A DNA stretch of 5,525 nt from Sphingobacterium thalpophilum (GTDB taxonomy: Bacteria; Bacteroidota; Bacteroidia; Flavobacteriales; Flavobacteriaceae), in NCBI GenBank assembly GCA_943328865.2, contig CALQBR020000116.1:1-5525 (forward strand), in the 5' to 3' direction. Numbering within the stretch: position 1 is the first letter of the stretch; every line of letters begins with the position of its first letter. The notes under the pieces were generated by a model that had not been told where the DNA came from, made no database searches, and saw nothing but the letters and a program-made list of their open reading frames with translations. Both the position numbers and the translations under genes were made by a program. Positions 1-5,422 of the stretch are shown one piece after another.

Positions 1-686
1 ATCATTGCCATAGCCCTAACAAACTTTTCAATTTGTATTTGTAGCGGGGTAGGTGTTTCGCGAATGTTCAATAGTGAAGAACCGAGTTTTCCGATTTTTG
101 AATACAATCCAATTGCTGTGGCACGATAAATGGCTAGACCAGTGGTTACCAAAGTACCGCTAAAAACATATTTGACTTCCGTTTTCTCCGATTTAAATAC
201 TGCAAAAGCTTCTCCGGTCAAGGAGGCTTCGTTAACCGAAAAATCGTTGCTGTATATAATCTCCCCGTCAGCATTGATGGTATTCCCTTCTTTAGCGATT
301 ACGAGGTCGTTTACTACAATATCTTTGGTAGGTATTCTTTGAGTCTCTCCATTTCTTAAAACAGTACTCAAGGGTTCATTTAGTTTTTCTAAAGCTTCCA
401 TCGCTTTTCTGCTGCGATTGTCTTGAAAAAAAGAAATTCCAGAAACCACCAGTAGGGCAGCGACCATGAAATAGGCTTCGCTATATTGGGCTAGGATAAA
501 ATAGATAATTGCTACTGTAATTAGCAACAATAACATCGGTTCTCTTAGAATTTCTAAAAGAGTGAGCCACCATTTGTATTTGGGTTTGTGTATTTGTTCG
601 TTGTTGCCGAATTTTTTTCTTGAAGCCAGCACTTCCTCATCGTTCAGACCTATGATGTTTTCAGGAATATTGATTTTTGAAGCCAT
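1..686 (-). CDS. Calcium-type P-type ATPase (cation-translocating), N-terminal 228 residues, cut by the window edge
   Basis: The reading frame runs from ATG at 686 down to base 1 with no stop and encodes the N-terminal part of an ATP-driven inner-membrane cation pump. Residues about 5-45 match the cytoplasmic N-terminal cation-ATPase domain. Two hydrophobic segments follow as M1 (about 51-67) and M2 (about 71-87). The actuator domain then covers about 100-205. It carries the TGE dephosphorylation motif at 157-159 (SLTGEA), a diverged ADG loop at 139-141 and a GTLV segment at 177-180. TPLQ at 213-216 is the usual lead-in to M3. The phosphorylation motif DKTGT and the ion-site helices lie outside the window, so calcium is inferred from resemblance to the SERCA/PMCA-like class and is not shown. 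TGEA replaces the commoner TGES, but the key glutamate is present. The gene is downstream of the PUR gene on the same strand, separated by a hairpin terminator, so it probably has its own promoter. Confidence 0.88.
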   Translation of the reverse strand, partial: MASKINIPENIIGLNDEEVLASRKKFGNNEQIHKPKYKWWLTLLEILREPMLLLLITVAIIYFILAQYSEAYFMVAALLVVSGISFFQDNRSRKAMEALEKLNEPLSTVLRNGETQRIPTKDIVVNDLVIAKEGNTINADGEIIYSNDFSVNEASLTGEAFAVFKSEKTEVKYVFSGTLVTTGLAIYRATAIGLYSKIGKLGSSLLNIRETPTPLQIQIEKFVRAMAM

Positions 687-710
687 TATAAAAAACTTAA
701 ATGAAGTATA

Positions 711-722
711 CTTAAATTTAAG
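711..722. repeat. Perfect 12-base palindrome with an extra half-site, candidate operator of the P-type ATPase gene
   Basis: CTTAAATTTAAG at 711-722 equals its own reverse complement. Its left half with one flanking base, ACTTAAAT (710-717), recurs as a direct copy at 695-702, a 15-base shift, only 9 bases before the ATPase start at 686. A palindrome plus a spaced half-site close to a start could be a repressor site. The sequence is all A/T inside, so chance is a real alternative. No regulator gene for it is visible here. Confidence 0.3.
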
Positions 723-736
723 GTTTTTTATGCTAT

Positions 737-765
737 TAATTAGAATGAATTGGGATTATTGTCAA
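737..765 (-). promoter_or_regulatory. Weak candidate promoter of the P-type ATPase gene
   Basis: On the minus strand TTGACA (765-760) contains a TTG that could serve as the Bacteroidota -33 element. After a 20-base spacer from that TTG comes TAATTAAT (742-735), which matches only the TA and the first T of TAnnTTTG. A terminator lies upstream at 802-835, so the gene needs a promoter in 687-801, and this is the best pair I can find. The -7 match is poor. Confidence 0.2.
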
Positions 766-801
766 TAGAAGAAACCACTTTGATTTATCTTTTAAAAGCA
801 A

Positions 802-835
802 AAAAGTCCGAAAATCGGTAGACTTTCAGACTTTT
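802..835 (-). terminator. Intrinsic terminator after the PUR-family gene
   Basis: Read on the minus strand, AAAAGTCTGAAA (835-824) pairs with TTTCGGACTTTT (813-802) to give 12 pairs including one G-U wobble, with a 10-base loop at 823-814. The 3' arm ends in four T and two more follow (801-800), making a six-base T tract. On the plus strand the same position is a C-A mismatch, so the structure favours leftward transcription. It begins 23 bases after the PUR stop codon at 859 and separates that gene from the ATPase gene. Confidence 0.75.
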
Positions 836-858
836 ATAAGTTGATTTATGAAGCGAAA

Positions 859-1236
859 TTAAATATCATCAAAACTAATATCAGTAAAGTTTGATATTTT
901 TGTAACTTCGTCTTCTGTTTTCTCTGAGAAATATTCTTTTTTGAAATCTTTTTGGTGTCTTTCAGAAATCACTTCTTCTCCTTTATGATTCAATACATAG
1001 GATGTCATTTCTTCTAAAATTTCTGCAAAAGAAGCGAAATCTTCTTTGTATAAATAAATTTTGTGTTTCTTAAAGTGAAAAGAACCATCTTCTTCAGTAA
1101 ATTTTTTACTTTCAGTAATGGTAATATAATAATCATCTGCTTTTGTAGCTCTTACATCGAAAAAATAGGTTCTTCTTCCTGCTCTTAAAACTTTAGAAAA
1201 GATTTCTTCTTTTTCTAATATATCATTTTCTCTCAT
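859..1236 (-). CDS. PUR-family DNA/RNA-binding protein (DUF3276)
   Basis: This 125-residue protein resembles the short bacterial PUR-domain proteins that are widespread in Bacteroidota (DUF3276) and related to Borrelia BpuR and eukaryotic Pur-alpha. Family members bind single-stranded nucleic acid, but the targets of this one are unknown. A single PUR repeat covers about residues 10-81. It begins EEIFSKVLRAGRRTYFFDVR, continues with the strand DYYITITESKKF and a basic strand FKKHKIYLY, and ends in the helix EDFASFAEILEEMTSYV. The tail (about 82-125) is charged, becomes acidic and looks flexible. There is no signal peptide or membrane segment, so it should be cytoplasmic. ATG at 1236 gives the length expected for the family. 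The gene lies 70 bases after the ABC exporter on the same strand and ends at a strong terminator. It could be read through from the exporter or use its own promoter in the gap. One repeat implies that it dimerises to form a complete PUR fold, as in Borrelia. Confidence 0.9.
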   Translation of the reverse strand: MRENDILEKEEIFSKVLRAGRRTYFFDVRATKADDYYITITESKKFTEEDGSFHFKKHKIYLYKEDFASFAEILEEMTSYVLNHKGEEVISERHQKDFKKEYFSEKTEDEVTKISNFTDISFDDI

Positions 1237-1271
1237 AATCGTTCTATCAATTTGGGGTGTTAATTATATTT

Positions 1272-1302
1272 CAAAAATGATAAAAAATGTATTACAAAGC
1301 AA
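1272..1302 (-). promoter_or_regulatory. Candidate Bacteroidota-type promoter of the PUR-family gene
   Basis: On the minus strand, TTG at 1302-1300 (within ATTATTTG) is followed after 20 bases by CATTTTTG at 1279-1272. The second box matches TAnnTTTG at five of its six fixed positions, and the spacing fits the 17-23 bases known for Flavobacterium promoters. It predicts a start near 1265 and a leader of about 30 bases before ATG 1236. The region is A/T-rich, so chance matches are likely. Confidence 0.35.
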
Positions 1303-1306
1303 ATAA

Positions 1307-3067
1307 TTAAGACAATTCTTTTTCAGAAAGTTGTCTTATATACAATTCTTTATAATAACCGTCTTGGCTTACTAGTTCATTATGAGTACCTTGCTGAATA
1401 ATATTCCCTTCTTCTAGAATGATAATTTTGTCTGCATTTTTAGCTGAAGATATACGATGACTGACAATAATTGTAGTCTTGTCTTTGCAAAATGCCAATA
1501 AATTGTTTAAAATCGCTTCCTCTGTTTCAGTATCTACTGCCGATAAGCAATCGTCAAGCAATAAAATTGGAGGATTTTTGATCAGCGCTCTGGCTATGGA
1601 AACCCTTTGCTTTTGTCCACCAGAAAGGGTAATACCACGCTCTCCTAAAATAGTGTCGTACTGCTTGTTAAAATGGATGATATTGTCATGAACCATTGCT
1701 TTTTTGGCCGCCTCAATTACTTCTACTTCGGTAGCATTTTCTTTTCCAAATTTGATATTATTTTTTATCGTATCCGAAAACAAAAAGGCATCTTGCGGAA
1801 CAATTCCGATGCTATTTCGTAAATCAAATAAATTCACCTGACGAATGTCACTGCCATCGATTAGAATCTCACCATCGGTAACATCATACAATCGGCTAAT
1901 TAGAGAAATAATACTTGATTTTCCAGAACCAATTTTGCCTAAAATGGCTAATGTCTCTCCTTTTTGGATAGTAAAGGACACGTTTTCTAGCGCTTTTATT
2001 AGGGTGTCTTGATACGTAAAACTGACATTATTAAATTGTATAGCTCCTTTTATAAGGGTATGTTCTTTTAATTTGTTTTTAATTTCAGGTTCGATTTTTA
2101 GAAACTCGTTTATTCGTTTTTGTGAGGCTTCAGCTTCCTGAATCATTGAGGAAACCCAACCAAGAGAAGCCACGGGCCAAGTGAGCATATTGACATACAG
2201 AATAAATTCAGCAATGGTACCAATGCTTTTAATACTTCCGTTAATATACATCATCCCTCCAAAATAAATGACCACCAAGTTGCTTACCCCAATTAAAGCG
2301 AGCATTAGCGGTCCGAACAACGATTGTACTTTTGCTAAACTCATGCTTTTCTCTTTACTTTCTATGGATAAGTCAATAAGGTTGTTTTGGTGTTGTTTCT
2401 CTAAAGAATAAGCTTTGATTACCCGAATTCCAGAGAATACTTCTTGCGTAAAGCTCGATATTTTTGATAAATATTGTTGAAAAACCGTACTTCTTTTATT
2501 GATTTCAGAGCTCAATTTGAAAATGATATATGATAAAATCGGCAAGGGGAGTAGGGTGTATAAAGTCAGCCTTGGAGATACATTGTACATATATACAATG
2601 ACGATGGTAAACCTAATAAATGTGTTAATAGTATACATCACGGCTGGCCCAACGTACATACGTACTTTTCCGACATCTTCACTAATGCGGTTCATTAAAT
2701 CACCTGTCCTATTTTGCTTATAAAAATTTTGAGATAAGTTTTCATATTGTCTGAAAACTTCATTTTTTAAATCAAATTCCACATGACGAGACATTACAAT
2801 TAAAGTTTGTCGCATCAAGAAAGTCAAAAATCCAGCAATAATGGTGGTACTGATAATTAATAAAATATTATGCAATAACTCATTGCGAATAATGGTGACT
2901 GATACAGTATTATTTTGAGAAAAGGATTCAATGACTTTGATGGAAGCACTGATTAGCTTTGGGGTAAACAAAGAGAAGATTTGAGCAATAATTGTGATGA
3001 TAATACCTAATAAAAAGCGGTATTTGTATTTTATGAAATATTTATTTAAATATTGTAATTCTTTCAT
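1307..3067 (-). CDS. ABC exporter half-transporter (fused membrane and ATPase domains) with a non-canonical Walker B aspartate
   Basis: The 586-residue protein is a type I (type IV fold) ABC exporter of the MsbA/multidrug class, in the inner membrane as a dimer. Six membrane segments lie in residues about 15-305: near 16-36, 64-84, 140-160, 165-185, 250-275 and 285-305. The ATPase domain follows from about 340. It has an aromatic A-loop tyrosine (Y352), Walker A GKIGSGKS (377-384), Q-loop glutamine 425, signature LSGGQ (481-485), Walker B ILLLDD (501-506), D-loop SAVD (509-512) and switch histidine 537. The residue after the Walker B aspartate is normally the catalytic glutamate, but here it is D506. 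This pattern is typical of one partner in heterodimeric exporters such as BmrC or LmrC, yet no second ABC gene is present in the window. Length is normal and the gene looks intact. The substrate cannot be told; lipid or drug export are both possible. ATG at 3067 is the first in-frame start and gives a normal N-terminus. Confidence 0.93.
   Translation of the reverse strand: MKELQYLNKYFIKYKYRFLLGIIITIIAQIFSLFTPKLISASIKVIESFSQNNTVSVTIIRNELLHNILLIISTTIIAGFLTFLMRQTLIVMSRHVEFDLKNEVFRQYENLSQNFYKQNRTGDLMNRISEDVGKVRMYVGPAVMYTINTFIRFTIVIVYMYNVSPRLTLYTLLPLPILSYIIFKLSSEINKRSTVFQQYLSKISSFTQEVFSGIRVIKAYSLEKQHQNNLIDLSIESKEKSMSLAKVQSLFGPLMLALIGVSNLVVIYFGGMMYINGSIKSIGTIAEFILYVNMLTWPVASLGWVSSMIQEAEASQKRINEFLKIEPEIKNKLKEHTLIKGAIQFNNVSFTYQDTLIKALENVSFTIQKGETLAILGKIGSGKSSIISLISRLYDVTDGEILIDGSDIRQVNLFDLRNSIGIVPQDAFLFSDTIKNNIKFGKENATEVEVIEAAKKAMVHDNIIHFNKQYDTILGERGITLSGGQKQRVSIARALIKNPPILLLDDCLSAVDTETEEAILNNLLAFCKDKTTIIVSHRISSAKNADKIIILEEGNIIQQGTHNELVSQDGYYKELYIRQLSEKELS
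1308..1338 (-). terminator. Hairpin spanning the ABC exporter stop codon, possible weak terminator or attenuator
   Basis: TAAGACAA (minus strand 1338-1331) pairs perfectly with TTGTCTTA (1315-1308), an 8-bp stem. The 15-base loop can form a further CTTT/AAAG pair. The 3' arm contains two bases of the stop codon at 1309-1307. What follows, ATTATTTG, is only moderately T-rich and holds the candidate -33 box of the PUR gene. It may reduce read-through or protect the 3' end of the exporter mRNA. Confidence 0.35.
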
Positions 3068-3271
3068 TTTATGATGATAATTATTACTTTGTTTCTGATA
3101 ACTTAATTGAAAAAATTAAAAGTCTGTTTTTTTTTATAAACAGTCATTGCAAAGCGATTTTATTGATGAATTTTTGATTTTAAATATAAATAGCGCAATA
3201 TTTTTATTTTAGTCATAAATTTGTCAAGCCTTTTTGATAAAGTCGCCAACGAATTTAATTTAATAAAAAGT
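3068..3271. other. Divergent intergenic region between the ABC exporter and the dehydrogenase
   Basis: These 204 very A/T-rich bases must carry promoters for both directions. For the rightward gene an exact -7 box lies at 3216-3223. For the leftward gene the best match is TCGCTTTG (minus strand, 3157-3150), one mismatch from TAnnTTTG, without a TTG at proper spacing. A run of nine T (3127-3135) sits inside a 6-bp inverted repeat, CTGTTT 3124-3129 and AAACAG 3138-3143. I see no coding sequence or RNA gene here. Confidence 0.6.
3216..3223 (+). promoter_or_regulatory. -7 promoter element of the dehydrogenase gene
   Basis: TAAATTTG is an exact match to the Bacteroidota -7 consensus TAnnTTTG. It would start transcription near 3230 and leave a leader of about 40 bases before ATG 3272. 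I find no TTG -33 element 17-23 bases upstream, which lowers confidence. The box overlaps the in-frame TTG at 3221, which argues that this TTG is not the translation start. Confidence 0.45.
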
Positions 3272-4378
3272 ATGACTACAGAAATCATCGATGGAAAAGA
3301 GCTTTATAAAATTGACCCTGTTTTTGGTCAATTGTCTTTTGATAATCACGAACAAATTGTTTTTTGCAATGACAAAGATACTGGTTTAAAAGCAATAATT
3401 GGAATTCACAACACAACTTTGGGACCTGCTTTGGGAGGAACGCGAATGTGGAATTACGCTAATGAGTGGGAAGCTTTGAATGATGTTTTGAGACTTTCTC
3501 GTGGAATGACCTACAAATCGGCGATTACTGGGTTGAACCTTGGAGGTGGTAAAGCCGTTATTATTGGTGATTCAAAATCGGATAAAACACCAGCGATGAT
3601 TTCCAAATTTGGAGCCTATGTTCATTCTTTAAGTGGAAGATACATTACAGCCGAAGATGTTGGTACTACAACGGCTGATATGGATTTGATTCGACAAATT
3701 ACCCCTAATGTGACGGGAATTTCTGAAAGTAAAGGCGGATCTGGAAATCCATCTCCTGTTACGGCATACGGCGTTTACATGGGAATGAAAGCGGCTTCGA
3801 AATACAAATTCGGATCCGATCAGTTACAAGGCAAAAGGGTATTGGTTCAAGGTATTGGACATGTGGGGGAAACACTTGTAGAATATTTAACCCAAGAAGG
3901 TGCTTTGGTGCAAATTGCTGATATCAATCAAGCTCGATTAGAAGAAGTTGGTGCTAAACATGGCGCTAAAATCTTTACGGGTGAAGATTTATATAGTGCT
4001 GATGTGGATATTTATGCTCCATGTGCTCTAGGAGCGACCATCAATGATGATACAGTAAATAGAATTAAAGCCCAAGTTATTGCTGGTGCAGCGAATAACC
4101 AATTGGCAAATGATATGGTTCACGGGCAGATCTTAAAAGACAGAGGAATTGCCTATGCGCCTGATTTTTTAATTAATGCTGGTGGAATTATTAATGTGTA
4201 CGCTGAAATTGTAGGGTATGATAAAGCCGAATCGATGAAAAGAACAGAAAATATCTATAACACTACCTTAGAGATTTTTAGCTTTGCAGATGCCAATAAA
4301 ATGACTACACAACAAGCTGCTATGTCGATTGCTCAAAATCGTATTGAGCAAAGAAAAAAAGAAAACGCTTCTAAATAA
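3272..4378 (+). CDS. Leucine dehydrogenase-type Glu/Leu/Phe/Val dehydrogenase (NAD-dependent)
   Basis: The product should oxidatively deaminate L-leucine and other branched-chain amino acids to 2-oxo acids, releasing ammonia and NADH, the first step of their catabolism in the cytoplasm. Starting at ATG 3272 it has 368 residues, the usual size for leucine dehydrogenase and well short of glutamate dehydrogenase. Residues about 15-150 are the substrate domain, with GPALGGTRMW (51-60) and RGMTYKSAITGLNLGGGK (77-94). K82 and K94 are 12 residues apart, like the substrate-binding K68 and catalytic K80 of Geobacillus leucine dehydrogenase. GNPSPVTAYGV (158-168) links to the Rossmann domain, which has GIGHVG (194-199) and D217 in IADIN, fitting NAD rather than NADP. 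PCALGATINDD (250-260), AGAANNQL (271-278) and INAGGIINV (301-309) are family hallmarks. An in-frame TTG at 3221 would add 17 residues but overlaps the -7 box, so I reject it. Leucine as the preferred substrate is inferred from similarity; valine and isoleucine are also likely. Confidence 0.93.
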   Translation: MTTEIIDGKELYKIDPVFGQLSFDNHEQIVFCNDKDTGLKAIIGIHNTTLGPALGGTRMWNYANEWEALNDVLRLSRGMTYKSAITGLNLGGGKAVIIGDSKSDKTPAMISKFGAYVHSLSGRYITAEDVGTTTADMDLIRQITPNVTGISESKGGSGNPSPVTAYGVYMGMKAASKYKFGSDQLQGKRVLVQGIGHVGETLVEYLTQEGALVQIADINQARLEEVGAKHGAKIFTGEDLYSADVDIYAPCALGATINDDTVNRIKAQVIAGAANNQLANDMVHGQILKDRGIAYAPDFLINAGGIINVYAEIVGYDKAESMKRTENIYNTTLEIFSFADANKMTTQQAAMSIAQNRIEQRKKENASK

Positions 4379-4390
4379 AGCGCATTTTTC
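4361..4390 (+). terminator. Weak hairpin around the dehydrogenase stop codon, possible terminator
   Basis: CGCTT (4366-4370) pairs with AAGCG (4378-4382) across a 7-base loop. An outer GAAAA (4361-4365) can pair with TTTTC (4386-4390) if three bases, CAT, bulge out. The TAA stop at 4376-4378 lies in the loop and its edge. The following five T (4385-4389) give it the look of a weak terminator. The core stem is short, so termination efficiency is doubtful. Confidence 0.3.
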
Positions 4391-4401
4391 AATATAATTA
4401 C

Positions 4402-4409
4402 TATTTTTG
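4402..4409 (+). promoter_or_regulatory. -7 promoter element of nusB
   Basis: TATTTTTG, followed by C, matches TAnnTTTG exactly and sits in the 82-base gap between the dehydrogenase and nusB. It predicts a transcript start near 4414-4417, about 45 bases before the GTG start. No TTG -33 box is visible at the expected distance. It implies that nusB can be expressed independently of the dehydrogenase. Confidence 0.45.
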
Positions 4410-4411
4410 CG

Positions 4412-4434
4412 GAGCGAAAGATTTTCTTTCGCTC
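4412..4434 (+). terminator. Perfect 10-bp hairpin in the nusB leader (dehydrogenase terminator or leader element)
   Basis: GAGCGAAAGA (4412-4421) and TCTTTCGCTC (4425-4434) are exact reverse complements with a three-base TTT loop. TCTTAATTTT follows, which is T-rich but interrupted. It is the strongest stem in the window. It may end dehydrogenase transcripts. However, a promoter box lies directly upstream, so nusB transcripts would begin at or inside its 5' arm. Its 3' arm also forms part of a boxA-like sequence (4430-4440). Confidence 0.55.
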
Positions 4435-4460
4435 TCTTAATTTTAAAAAGTTCTTACAAG

Positions 4461-5405
4461 GTGTTAAATAGAAGACATATTCGTGTTAAAGTGATGCAAT
4501 CCATTTATGCCATGCATCAAAATGGTTCCGATAGTATTGAAAAGGAAGAAAAATTTCTCTTATATAGTATCGATAACATACTAGATTTATACCTTATAAT
4601 GGTTTCTTCACTGATTGAAATCGGGAAAAAAGAAGTAGTTTTTTTAGAAAAATCCAGTCAAAAACATCTTGCTACTCCAGAAGAACGCAATCCCAACAAA
4701 AAATTCATTAATAACAGTATTTTTGAAGTTCTTGCTGAAAACAATTCTTTAAGTATCGCTTTAGAAAATCGCAAAATTGATAATTGGTTCTTGAACGATG
4801 ATTATATTATCCTTCTTTTGAATGAAATCAAACAAAGTGAATTGTATGAAAAATACATGAGAAATTCAGTTAATTCGTTTGATGAAGATAAGCAATTTAT
4901 ATTGGATGTATTTACAGAGCTGATTGTACCAAATGAAAAGTTATATGATTATTTGGAAGACAATAAGTTGACTTGGATTGATGACATTCCAGTAGTAAAT
5001 ACTCAAATTATTAAGCAGTTAAAGCAAATTAAGTCAGTTAATGACGATTCTTTCAGGGTTCCGAAATTGTTTAAAGACCAAGAAGACAAAGAATTTGTAA
5101 CTCATTTATTTAGAAAAACAATTCTAAATGAAACTGAATTAGCGAAAGAATATATTGATAAAACCCCTAATTGGGATACTGAACGTATTGCTGAAATCGA
5201 TACTATTGTTTTGAAAATGGCAATCTGTGAATTTTTGAAATTCCCATCTATTCCAATAAAAGTAACTATCAATGAATACTTGGAAATTGCAAAAGAATAT
5301 TCGACTCCGAAAAGCAGTATTTTTATTAATGGAATTTTAGATAATTTGGTCAAAGAATTTGAAGCTAATAAAAAAATAAATAAAACTGGAAGGGGTTTAA
5401 TGTAA
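4461..5405 (+). CDS. nusB: Transcription antitermination factor NusB, long Bacteroidota form
   Basis: NusB pairs with ribosomal protein S10 (NusE) and binds boxA RNA to keep RNA polymerase processive on rRNA operons. The start is GTG at 4461, giving MLNRRHIRVKVMQSIYAMHQ, which aligns with the arginine-rich RNA-binding N-terminus of E. coli NusB. An in-frame TTG at 4407 would add 18 residues, but it lies in the -7 box and the hairpin, so it is rejected. The conserved NusB C-terminal half occupies about residues 205-302, with WDTERIAEIDTIVLKMAICE (238-257), IPIKVTINEYLEIAKEYS (264-281) and FINGILDNL (288-296). The protein has 314 residues against 139 in E. coli. The extra length is a charged, mostly helical stretch between about residues 22 and 205, which is usual in Bacteroidota. 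The lipoprotein gene begins 17 bases after its stop, so the two are probably co-transcribed. Confidence 0.93.
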   Translation: MLNRRHIRVKVMQSIYAMHQNGSDSIEKEEKFLLYSIDNILDLYLIMVSSLIEIGKKEVVFLEKSSQKHLATPEERNPNKKFINNSIFEVLAENNSLSIALENRKIDNWFLNDDYIILLLNEIKQSELYEKYMRNSVNSFDEDKQFILDVFTELIVPNEKLYDYLEDNKLTWIDDIPVVNTQIIKQLKQIKSVNDDSFRVPKLFKDQEDKEFVTHLFRKTILNETELAKEYIDKTPNWDTERIAEIDTIVLKMAICEFLKFPSIPIKVTINEYLEIAKEYSTPKSSIFINGILDNLVKEFEANKKINKTGRGLM

Positions 5406-5422
5406 GATTAATAAGTTCTTTT

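Noticed and set aside
130..342. 70-residue plus-strand open frame
   Set aside because: It lies antisense to the P-type ATPase frame, whose conserved actuator motifs explain this stretch. It has no recognisable domain.
562..768. 68-residue plus-strand open frame
   Set aside because: It overlaps the ATPase N-terminus on the opposite strand and runs into A/T-rich intergenic sequence; it looks like a chance frame.
1479..1691. 70-residue plus-strand open frame
   Set aside because: It is antisense to the ATPase domain of the ABC exporter, including Walker B and the signature motif.
2499..2723. 74-residue plus-strand open frame with hydrophobic stretches
   Set aside because: Its hydrophobicity mirrors the membrane helices of the exporter on the other strand.
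3084..3091. TTACTTTG as a plus-strand -7 box
   Set aside because: It has one mismatch, the nearest upstream TTG is 28 bases away, and the exact box at 3216 is better placed for the dehydrogenase.
5102..5353. 83-residue minus-strand open frame
   Set aside because: It is antisense to the conserved C-terminal half of NusB and has no features of its own.
5388..5405. GGAAGGGG five bases from an ATG-TAA pair, resembling a ribosome-bound start-stop element
   Set aside because: The ATG and TAA are the last codon and stop of nusB in the same frame, and Bacteroidota rarely use Shine-Dalgarno pairing. It is too far from the lipoprotein ATG at 5423 to serve it.
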